From assembly GCA_902729315.2 (NCBI GenBank), contig LR746272.1:9604327-9668326 (forward strand): a stretch of 64,000 nucleotides of DNA, given 5' to 3'. This DNA comes from Spirodela intermedia (lineage: Eukaryota > Streptophyta > Magnoliopsida > Alismatales > Araceae). The notes under the pieces are model-generated. The model was not told where the DNA came from and made no database searches. It saw only the letters and a program-made list of their open reading frames with translations. Of this stretch, positions 48,801 to 58,763 are shown in pieces (the first letter of the stretch is position 1; the number at the start of each line of letters is the position of its first letter). The position numbers and the translations under genes were made by a program.

Positions 48801-49872
48801 GAGAATCATCTCTAAATCTCACTCTTTCTTTATAAGAATCATCAAATTCATGGAAGAGTGATCTCTCACCCGTCATGTGTGAGGTAACTCTTGTGTCAAG
48901 ATATTAGAGTCCTTTGTCTAAATTGAAATGTGAAATTCCTTAGAGGACTTCATTTACTTCAAATGTCATAAGGAGAGTCGTCTTTGTGATCTGTTCTTTT
49001 GTAACATTTGCCTTTTCTTCATCATTTTTCGATCTCTTTTTCTTAGGAAACCAACACTCATTTGAGTAGTGTCCCTTCTTCTTGTAATTATAACAAGTCA
49101 CCTTGGACTTATCTTTAAAGAATGATTTATCATCACTATCTTCAATCTTGAAAGAGCATCTTCCACTTCCTTTGCCACAACTTCTCCCTCTACCGTGACC
49201 TCTACCTCTACCACGATTTCTATCACTATGGGCTTTCTGCTCTTCTTTCCTTATGGCTCATACGAAAAGCACCTTCTCCTCCCTCTTAATCAAATGGTCT
49301 TTCAATTTATCTTCATGAACATCTAAAGTGCTAATGATCTCCTCCACTGAAATCGTGTGAGGTTCTGAAATTGCTCAATTAAAATAGTAATTGAGTCAAA
49401 TTTACTTGAGACCGAAAGAAGCAACTTAAAGGCGACATCAAGATCCAAAATCTTTTTGTTGAGACCTCTGAGCTCAAGCACCATGTAGGATAGTTTGCTG
49501 AAGAAATTAATGACAAGTTCATCATTGTCCATATAAAGATTTTTGAAATCTCACTTGAGGGACTGAATGCAAGCCATGCACAGCCGTAAAACTCCTCCAT
49601 TCTTCACCTTTAAGAGAGATCATGTCTGCTTCACAAACTTGTCCACATTGAGTTCACACGTTATTTCCTCAGAAATGATGTTGAACAAGATTGACATAAC
49701 ATGTATGTTTGTCTTTCTTGCATGATTTTCTGACTCAATGACGTCCCAAAGCTCAAGAATTTCTAGATGCAAATGTACACGAACAGCTCATACTTTGTAG
49801 TTTAGCTTGTTGAGGACTGGAAAAAATATTGATCTGAGTAGGTTGCTCAGCTCCCTTCACTCCTCTTGTAAC
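45837..49872 (-). pseudogene. Ty1/copia copy A, degenerate gag-pol
   Basis: Minus-strand order matches copia. The gag (UBN2-like) region lies at about 49100-49860, including EILELWDVIESE and VFKLLL-like helices. A zinc knuckle with CYNYKKKGHYSNEC lies near 49050-49100, and a gag-pre-integrase segment at 48517-48876. Integrase remnants are at about 47650-48500. Reverse transcriptase is at 46593-47330 (ALYGLKQ-like TLYGLKQTPRAWY, and YVDDLLI). RNase H is at 45852-46553 with DSDYDRDTKGRKSTS, ALSSCEAEYVSL and DNQSAIKLVKNP. Several stops and frameshifts break the polyprotein. The pol end lies two bases from the polypurine tract. Confidence 0.85.
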
Positions 49873-50071
49873 TGTAAGATCGTGAGAAAAACCTTTTCTC
49901 TTCCACAGAGCTATCGCTATCGATAACAATCGTTGGTGTTGACACGAGAAGGAAAAACCTTAAAATTCATAAAACCTTAAGATAAAATACATGACTCTAT
50001 ATAAGAAAGATGAGAGAGAGAGAGAGATAATGAGTCATAGTGGGTCGAGAGTTCGATAGCACGATTAAACA
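49873..50071 (-). repeat. 3' LTR of copia copy B
   Basis: About 199 bp on the minus strand from TGTTTAATCGTGC to ...CGATCTTACA. It is preceded at 50072-50082 by the polypurine tract TTGAGGGAGAG, and contains a CTTATATAGAG TATA-like box and a short GA/CT run. It is unrelated to the 45489-45836 LTR. The right LTR edge directly abuts the gag of copy A. No second copy was found near 53.4 kb. Confidence 0.65.
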
Positions 50072-53000
50072 CTCTCCCTCAAGTTGGAACATTTAAGTTG
50101 AACATGCACAACTTAATACATGTGACATCGTAGAAGATGAGAATCAAACTCTTCATAAAGACGTTTATAAGTTGATGAGATGATACCACATAAAGAGTAG
50201 AAATAAGCCTAAATATAACCTTATCTTGAATGTAATGACAGTCGATCTCCATGTGTTTCGTACGCTCATAAAAGGTGAGATTACTACTAATGGAGATGAC
50301 AATTTGACTGTCTCAATACATGGGCATTAGAGAGTGAGAAGTAATATCGAGATCGTTGAGAAGTGATCGAAGTCATACTATTTCCTCCGATTATCTCAAC
50401 CATAATTGAATATTTAGATTCTACACTGGAGTAGGACACCACCCTTTATTTTCAAGACTGCTAGGTGACTAAGTTATCGTCAATATATGTGCCATAACTT
50501 ATAGTAGATTTTCAGTCGCCCTTGTCACATGCATACCCAATGTTAGAGTAGGTTGCAATGCGGAGATGGGCTTGTTGCTGATAGATGAGCCCTTTCCTTA
50601 ATAATTACTTGATATAGGCGAGAAATTGTAGAGCTCCTTCTCAATGAATTCGTTAAGGCTCATGCATGAACTGGCTCAAGACATTAACCATGTACATGAT
50701 ATCAGAATGAGTGACAGTGAGATATATCAATTTGCCCAACAATCGCGGATACTAGTTAACATCATCGAGTAGGAGAGATAGTGTCCTAAAACTACATGCA
50801 AGCTTCCATAGGTGAAGTTTCTAGCTTGCACCCAAAGAGGCATATCTCTTTAAGTATGTCAAGGACATATGTGAGTGAGGGCGAGCTTCTCGTCCTGATC
50901 CACAAACTCAATCCCAAGGAAATACAGCAAAATCCTTAAGTCACGAATGTTGAGATGTTGCTGCAAGTAAACTTTGGTAGCAAAGATGCCAGCCTCATCA
51001 CTTATAGTAACAAGAATGTCGTCGACATAGACTACAAGGATGATAAGGCCACCCTTTATCTTCTTTGTGAGCACGGTTGGGTCTGCAGTACATGAGGTGA
51101 AGCCAAAGGTGGTTAGTAAATTATTAAACTTGGTGAATCAATCATATGGACTCTGCTTGAACTCATAAATGGCATGTCACATGAGACACACCTTTGATGA
51201 CTCCTCCTAAGCAACATACTCAAGAGGTTACTTTATAAAGACTTACTCCGCGAGATCACCATAAAGAAAAATATTAGAAATATTTAATTGGTAGAGAGAT
51301 CATGCTTGATTGACAGCAAGAGAGAAGAGCACGCAAATGAAGTTGAGGAGAACGATAAGAGAAAACGTCTCAGTGTAGTCAATCTCATATGCATGTGTGA
51401 AACCTCGAGTGACCAAACAAACTTTGTGATGAGCGATGGAGTCATCTAGGTGATATTTGATAGTAAACACTCACTTGCACATCACAATGTTGACATCAGT
51501 TAGGTGCAGAACCAAATGTCAAGTCCTCCGAGCGACCAAAGTAATTACTTTCGAATCTATGGCCACCTTTCACACAAGTACTTGTGTAACCTCAACATAC
51601 AATCGTGGAAGCAACTCAAAGGCCATGGAGAAGGCAAAGGCACAAAAAGAGGGAGAAATACAATCATAAGAGATAAATTGGGAGATAGAATGGTGGGTGC
51701 ATGTGTGTATATCTTTGCGGAGGGCAATAAGGAGATGAAGGTCATTAGGTGGAGTAACAACCGAAGGTGTGGAGGGGATCGTAGGAGAGGATGAGGAAGA
51801 TATTACATCCGAAGTAAGAAGAGTTATGGGAGACATGGGCCGAAGAGAGGTGGGCACAAGTAACGACCCCAAAGAGAGTGGACATGAGGGAAGATGTAAC
51901 GGCTTGAAGATGAGGAGTCAAAATAGAGGAGAAGAAAAGAGACTCTTCATAGAAAGTGACATCGGTTGAGGTCACATAACGATATATATCAGAGAAGTAG
52001 ACCCAATAGTCTTTCTACGTGTGAGAGTAGTCGACAAAGATCTCTTTAAGAACACGAGGGGCGAGTTTAGAAAGAGAAGAAGATGAACTTTGGACAAAGA
52101 CAGTGCATCTAAAAACCCAAGGGAGGAAAAAAATTAAAAAATCATGGATTAAGCGATGGAGATGAATGACCCCCAAGAGAAGTAGAGGGAAGCTGATTCT
52201 AGAGGTAAGTGATAGTCAAAAAAATGTCAACCTAGAGATAGTGGTGTACATTCATCTCAATAATAAATGTGTGAGTGATGTCAAAGAGCTAGTGATGTTT
52301 ACATTCGGCAACATCATTTTATTGCAAAGTGTGGAAACAGATGGTATAGTAGATGATTTTACGATCATCGCAGAAGTTGTGGAGAGATTCTTAGACAAAT
52401 TCAATAGCGTCATCATTACAAAGAATCTTGAGCGTAATGGTGAATTGGCTGATAACTTTGGTGATGAAGTAGGTAACCACAATGACGACCTCAGAGTGGT
52501 CGTAGATGAGGTAGACCTAGCTCACATGAGTATAGTCATCAATAAAAATGATGTAGTAATGATGGCTCAAGATGGAGGAAGTATGAGATGGGTCTTATAC
52601 AATGCAATAGAAAAGGTCAAATGAAGCAGAAAAAGAGATGTCATCACTACTATGATAAGAAGCACGGTGATATTTATCCAACTGACAAGACTCGTACACA
52701 AACTTAAAGAGAGAAAGTAACGATAAGATTTTTTGTAATTTAGGGAAACAAAGATGACTTAAACGACGATGTCACAAAAGAAGAGAAGTAGTCGTAGAGG
52801 CAACAAAAAGGGCCCGAAGATCAAATGAGTGTTTATTAGAAATGAGTTTATAGATACCCCGCCTGTTTCCACAACCCAAACTAATCCTCTATCTGGTATG
52901 CAGATCCTAGAAAGTATAGTGAAAAGAAAAGAATGTAATTGCACAAAAAAAAATACGATTAATAACACTGATGAAAAAAAAAATAGTAGAAAAATCGAAA

Positions 53001-53422
53001 ACATAAATAACTTAGATGAGGTGAAGGGAGGGAGAAGCCGAGGTGGCACCATAACCTTTGACTAGATAGATCTAACCATTGGCAATGATGACAAGTAGAT
53101 GAGTCGAGGTAGATTGATAGGAGGAGAGAATAATAGAGATATCAGTCATATGGGTGGAGGCCTTTAAATCAATAATCTACGACGTCGAAGATGAAGTAAA
53201 GAGAGCGTGTATATATGACGTGGAAGAGGCCGAAAGCAAGGCGAGGCTGACAGAGGTGAAAACATCGATACCATTAGCGTGGTGTCATACTCTGTAAACG
53301 TCAAAATCGTGGAAAGTAAGAGCTGGAACATCAAATGGACTAAGAGACGCCAAAGTCGGAGAAGTTATCACCAACTGGGATCGGACAACAGGTCCGGGTA
53401 TCACAAATGCTCTAATACCAAC
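50072..53422 (-). pseudogene. Ty1/copia copy B, degenerate pol
   Basis: The minus strand begins after the primer-binding site with a very short gag remnant. A protease-like stretch follows at about 53100-53180 (IIDLKASTHMT in place of the usual DSGAS motif). Integrase is at about 52200-53000, then a linker with SPNLSLMIVFLPLF-type sequence near 51560-51870. Reverse transcriptase lies at 50859-51074 (VVYVDDILVT, KVYLQQHLNIRDL, YFLGIEF), and the RNase H end (ERTKHMEIDCHYI) at about 50225-50275. It is heavily mutated with many stops. Its family differs from copy A. A 153-codon open frame on the plus strand at 52166-52624 is antisense to this pol. Confidence 0.8.
53409..53420 (-). other. Retroelement primer-binding site
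   Basis: The minus strand reads TGGTATTAGAGC, one base different from the usual plant copia site TGGTATCAGAGC, complementary to the 3' end of initiator tRNA-Met. It begins two bases after the CA end of the LTR at 53423. Confidence 0.85.
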
Positions 53423-53578
53423 TGAAGGATCTACTTTTACGATTTTAAAAAATCCTAAGAAGAAGATTCAAGAGAGGAATAAAATCAAGATCCGCCCCAT
53501 TTGTGTTCTCAACAGTCGTTATTAAAAGAGATACGGAGGAGAGAGAAAGTTCAAAAGAAAATCAAAACACGAAAAATA
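53423..53578 (-). repeat. Truncated 5' LTR of the copia composite
   Basis: It matches the LTR at 45489-45836 over the inner edge (GAAGGATCTAC, AATCCTAAGAAGAAG, ATCAAGATCCGCCCC) and the segment AGGAGAGAGAAAGTTCAAAA. About 120 internal bp and the outer ~100 bp are missing. The outer boundary near 53578 is approximate. Confidence 0.7.
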
Positions 53579-55777
53579 AAGTTATATCGATGCGGCCTCC
53601 GACGGGTTCAGCCGCAGGAGCGTTCTCGGCACGGGCCGCCGAGGCGGACGGCCGAGTTTTCGAGGCCAAAACGGTCCAATATCGTCTAGAGCTGAGCAAC
53701 GTCTCGCCTCGGCTCCTCCTCCAAGATCAAGTTTCCCTCGTCAGACTACCTCCCCCACGTCGTGTCCATCTCGGGCTACTCTGAATCCCCAGCGAGAGGA
53801 TTGTCTGGTCTTCTACTCTTACAAGACATGGCGAACCACTCGTCGACTCCACTGGGATGGATCCGCCGCCCAAGGATAGCGGCCGCCGTAGCATGTGTTG
53901 TCGAACACCTGCCCGAAGGGACCGCCGCAAATCGTCCACGGGGGAATGAAATCCGGCGACATTACGATAGGTCGCAAGCTCTCGCCGGAGGACTACGAGT
54001 TCGGGGTATCCATACGCCACCAGCAAGACACAAGAGCCCGGGGGGGTACGTAGACGGGGAATGCCGGAAGGAGAAGGGGGTCGTCTCCAAGGCTTGCGAG
54101 GTGTGCGGGCTCGGCGTGGCCTTGTAGGAGCTCTTGGTATGGAGGAGAGAAGTTGGCGTCACTGTCGAGTGGGCTCTGGTTCAAGGTTGGTCAAGGCGGC
54201 TTCTGCCTGTGTTGGCAGGCCCGTTGAGAGGAGCCCCTTTGTTCATGTGGCCACCATCTTCAATTACTCGAAGTCTCTTTGGTTGGGCATTATCTCGGAG
54301 AGATTTACAGCTCTCTGCAGCTGGGCCTAAGAAGGCTTACGCCGCAGACCCACTGGACAACATTTGGCTCTGCCAAGTTGGCTGGCACTGAAAACTCTAT
54401 AAAAAATATCGTTCGGGCTCCAACGCCAGGTTGCTCGACCTTGTCGTGCCCCGGATCTCCTCTTGGATCCAAATCTAGGACAATCGCAGGCCCAGAGCAC
54501 GACCCCGGTCGATTTTTCTAAACTTGAGCTTCAAGGAAGGTCCACATAGAACAACAGGCCAATTGCTGAATCCGACAAGGTCTGGGTCAAAAAGTCTGAA
54601 ACCTTTTTCTTCGAAAAAATTAGACTGATTTTCCTATAAATTCGTTAGTCTGCTTAGTCCGACTAAGAAAGATTACTGTCTTTATTAATTGTCTCAATTT
54701 AGTGTACGACTCGAATGGGGACTATCAAAAGAGTGACCCTCTGGAGACGGCCGCGTCTATCAGATCCGGAGGAGCCCTGCCCACGCAATCTCCCCGGGGC
54801 CCGGAAGCTTCGCCCCAAAGTTACACCGACTCCGGTCAGCGATGTGACGCGCCGGGCGTGTCTTCCGGGAGACGCTTCGGTGTAACTCGGCGGAGAAAGG
54901 TCGATCTGTACAGTCAATCGCCATCGTTCGGTCGTAATCTTGGTTGAAGTCATCTGCAGCTTCCGGTGAGTGAACTATGGCAATCAGTGGAGTGATTCGC
55001 TCTCTCTTAACCCAGGCCGTCATGCGCCAGGTGATGGCGCGGTGGCGGCCGGAGGGGCTAGCGAGGCTGTGGTTAATCGACGAGAAGAGAAAGAACACGA
55101 GACTGGCAAGTGCCCTTTCCCCGGGTTGGCCCAAGGCCCCTCCATGGAAGCGTTCAGAACACGGAACCTCCCGGAATAGACCGATCTTCCCCGGCTATGA
55201 TCCCGATTGAGACGGCTTATGATGCCAGCCAAGAAGGACGTTGCATGCCCATACCTGTTCGATGACTTGCCAAATAAGCTTAGTATCTCACGCAGCAAGT
55301 CGCATTTTTGGCCATTTATTGCTCGACTGCAACAACGCCACCACTTCTCTGGGAGAGAGAGAGAGATGGGAGGCGGCTAGGGTTTCCATGCAGTTGAATC
55401 TTTCAAGACACTCCATCGTGACATCGGAAATAAATCTTCCATTTTTTCTCCCCATTTGGCCTCTAAATATCCCCGCTTCTTCTTCTTCGTCCTCTACCCT
55501 TCTCTCACGAAAGGTGGTGAAATGTCTCTCGAAATGGAGATTACCTCGTCTTCAATCAAGCTTGCTCTTCCTGCTCGCCTCTCTTCACCTGCCAAGCCCG
55601 GCTCTTATTTCACGGTCAGAGTGCCCGGGCTGTTTGTATTCCTGGGTTCTACGTTCCTGTGATAGAATGAAGATAAAACGTTTACATAGGTTTAAAAGTG
55701 AACCCGTCAAATCCCGTGTATTTATCCACACAGCAAGCCAAAACTTGAGGACCAAGAAACCCATTATCAATTTTCAG

Positions 55778-55779
<2 letters not shown>

Positions 55780-55808
<29 letters not shown>
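55780..55808. repeat. (CT)n microsatellite
   Basis: About 29 bp of CT repeat, roughly 430 bp upstream of the NAC ATG. Confidence 0.95.
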
Positions 55809-55815
<7 letters not shown>

Positions 55816-56148
55816 GTAAATGATTTCCTCCCTTTGTCCTTCCTCCTATTTATCAATAACAAAGATTGTTTTCCTTCTTGACGGGGGATCTGGTCTCCTG
55901 CTTCTTTCTTCATTAGGTTGGTGGAGTCCGAGTGATGAAGAAGAGCGGAGGCTCGTTCTAATTCCTTTCAAAGTCTCCAAGACAATAAACCAGACAGAAA
56001 TCCGTGTTTTAGGGTGGGGAGAGAGAGAGAGAGAGAGAGTTTCTCTTCTCCCATTCCTTTTCCTAGTTTTCTCTTCTCTTGTGATCCTTCTTTCGCCGTC
56101 GAAGTCCTTCGCCTCCTTCCCTCTCTCCTTTCCACCCTCTCTAAGCTA

Positions 56149-56150
<2 letters not shown>

Positions 56151-56181
<31 letters not shown>
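56151..56181. repeat. (CT)n microsatellite in the NAC leader
   Basis: About 31 bp of CT ending 53 bp before the NAC ATG. Confidence 0.95.
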
Positions 56182-56186
<5 letters not shown>

Positions 56187-56234
56187 TCACCCTACCCTAC
56201 TTTGTTATGCGGGCACAAGAGAGATGCCAAGGAG

Positions 56235-58365
56235 ATGGCATGGTGCAACAGCCGCAACGATAATCGTGCACTCGGAAGGATTCCAACCCCATCGCCCCCC
56301 TTAGCGAATGGGAAATCTTCAGTGATCACGCCTAAGTCCTGCCCATCATGCGGTCATCCGATCCAATTTCAGGAGCAGGTTTCCCACTGTCTATTTTCCT
56401 TCTGTTACTTCAGAGTTTATCACCCTTCTTTGTATTATTTCCTTTGTTTTTCTGCAATATAAACCACATGCAATCAACTATATCACTTGGAGCATAAAAT
56501 GCCATTAATTTAGGCAATAATCCGAGACCTACCGGGCCTTCCCGCGGGTGTGAAGTTTGATCCTACGGATCAAGAACTGCTCGAGCATTTGCAGGGGAAG
56601 GCGAAGCCCGAGGCACAAAAACCTCACCCTCTTATAGACGAATTCATCCCCACCCTACAAGGAGAGAACGGCATCTGCTACACACATCCGGAGAAGCTCC
56701 CAGGTAATCTCCCACACGAGCATGATAACCCTAGTGACAAGTACTGTAACAGTTCACGTATTTGAGATGTCTCCCTTCTACCAAGAAATTTTATCATAGT
56801 TTTTTTCATGCAAGTTCGTTCAGGCAGTCGACGATTCCAAGGATAGATGCCAGAAACCGTGGCCAGGGTTGAATCGTATAATCATCGCTTATCCCATCGT
56901 CATAGGTTACAATTCCTAACATGCATGGCCGCTGGAAATCGGAAAATAAGGAGAAGATGAGAAAGAGGGCATTTCGACGGCATGAGCGGGCCAGAAACTG
57001 CGCCATCTTACAAGAACATGCTCGTATGAAGAAGCTGAGACTCCCCCGATCCCTGACGAAGAAAACCCCGGTCATTGAGAAGTTCTTGGCAACACGTAGA
57101 CGTAGGTTCCCAGGGTTAGAGACCATGATCAGAGATAGCCTTGCATGCGGACAGATGTGATTACAGGGAAGGTAGCTTTTAGGAGGAATGTAAACAATGG
57201 ACGGAGGAAATGTCTGGTGCGACTTTGTTAGATATTAAAAATTTCAAAAAAAAATGTAATTATTATAGTAGACGACGAAATAATGGGTTCCTTTTTATCG
57301 AGGAGTTTGTAGTTATCACACAGGACTCACCATCTTCTATCGGATTGTACTCACATAAGAAGAGTAGAAGAGCCATGCCGGATGATCCTATTGGACTGCG
57401 AAAAACCGAGGATGGCTATGAACTCGATCGGCTCTGTTTTTTCTTCTCCAATAAAACAGGAGGCCTTCTGTCCTAGCAATAATATACGCCAAGTGTGAAT
57501 CCGAATACAGACTGACTTCGTGTTTTGGAGATTATATTCACTCTCTGACCCGGATTACATAAATGAAGCTTTTATTCCATTTATTGAGCTAATCTTGGAA
57601 GAATCTTTGGTGGGTGCTGGGGATCGTTTGTGCCATCTTCCTGCTCTTCGCCTTGTTTATCCGTCAGAACAAGATTTCATAAGAAAGTAGTGGATTTATT
57701 TGCGATAATTGGAAAGAAGTTCTTGAACTTCAAATCATTTCCGCTGTCTTTGGAGAGAGACTGTTCTTTTCTCTGGTGCCCCAAATGCTTGAGGCTCTGA
57801 TCATCTGAACAGATAACTGAACTGTTTCTGAACAGGTGTGGGCAAAGACGGCCTCGTCCGGCACTTCTTCCACCGCCCCTCTAAAGCCTACACCACGGGG
57901 ACCAGGAAACGGAGGAAGGTCCACACGGACGCCTTCGGCAGCGAGACCCGGTGGCACAAGACTGGCAAGACGAAGCCGGTGTTTGCCGGCGGGGGGCTGA
58001 AGGGCTTCAAGAAGATCCTGGTGTTGTACACCAACTACGGCAAGCAACGGAAGCCGGAGAAGACCAACTGGGTAATGCACCAGTACCATCTCGGCTCGAG
58101 CGTGGAGGAGAAGGAAGGGGAGCTGGTGGTCTCGAAGGTGTTCTACCAGACCCAGCCGAGGCAATGCGGATCCACTGCCAAGAACCCAGATCTCGGTAAT
58201 TCCGGCCGCACGGACGGAGCCAACGCTGGCCCCACCGGCGTAGCCGACTTCTACTATGACTCATTCCTGTCCTACGGCCACCACGGCGGGCACATCAGAG
58301 CCAGCCCTCCTCACCTGATCCCGAACTTCTCTGTGCATGCCCACGGCTCATCCTTACTTCACTGA
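56235..58365 (+). CDS. NAC domain transcription factor, SND2/NAC073-like
   Basis: Three exons in phase: 56235-56378, 56514-56703, 57836-58365, giving 287 residues. The N-terminal exon carries [10 protein letters not shown] and a CPSCGH motif, both characteristic of the SND2/SND3 (NAC073/NAC010) branch. The atypical NAC domain follows: [43 protein letters not shown], then [53 protein letters not shown], and [14 protein letters not shown]. The C-terminal activation region (residues ~235-287) is Gly/His-rich. Relatives regulate secondary-wall cellulose and hemicellulose genes in fibres (family knowledge). Intron 2 is 1.1 kb. The gene is tail-to-tail with the guanylate-binding gene. Confidence 0.94.
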
Positions 58366-58763
58366 ATAAGGACGATCGCTGGTCAGATGAAAACAACAGA
58401 GGTCAACCAGCCCCCTCTCTCTCTCTCTCTCTCTCTTCTTATCCATTTGACTGCTGTACATAGATAAGCCTAGAGTCTCGCACGAGCCACGGCAAGAATT
58501 ACATTTGACCTATGCAAGTCTGTGCAAGGATAAGATGCTGTCTATAATAACTTCACATGATATTTGGGTACGCTTCACTAGTTTAAACCTCGGATCTACA
58601 CTAAAACAGAACCAGGGGATCACCACAATCGTTTAGACGAAGAGCACGGGCCACATCAACTCGCGTATAAAACCGGAAGCTTTCGAGAACCAATCCTACT
58701 GATTACACACAGGAATGAGATCCATCCGGGAATCGATCTCCACAAATCAGATCACAACCAGGA
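58366..58763. other. Convergent 3' spacer of the NAC and GBPL genes
   Basis: A 398-bp spacer holding both 3' UTRs, with a (CT)n tract at 58414-58436 inside the NAC 3' side. Nothing else recognised. Confidence 0.5.

Larger units (their letters stand above)
45489..53578 (-). mobile_element. Composite of two decayed Ty1/copia retroelements bounded by related LTRs
   Basis: The outer LTR copies (45489-45836 and 53423-53578) share the same TG...CA-type edge next to different internal sequences. Between them lie two separate copia polyproteins in the same minus orientation: copy A (45837-49872) and copy B (50072-53422) with its own 3' LTR at 49873-50071. Both are interrupted by stops and frameshifts, so neither can be active. 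The simplest reading is insertion of B into the 5' leader of A, or an LTR-mediated recombinant. Confidence 0.8.
53579..56234. other. Spacer upstream of the NAC gene, including its likely 5' UTR
   Basis: 53590-54200 is GC-rich with overlapping open frames, one reading KIKFPSSDYLPHVVSISGY on the plus strand near 53730-53785, but no stable gene model. 54200-55300 shows nothing recognised. 55350-56234 is pyrimidine-rich, with GA/CT runs at 55351-55366, 55780-55808, 56022-56040 and 56151-56181, suggesting a long CT-rich 5' leader for the NAC gene (inference). Confidence 0.4.

Noticed and set aside
52166-52624. 153-codon open frame on the plus strand
   Set aside because: It is the antisense of the copia copy B integrase region and has no independent protein features.
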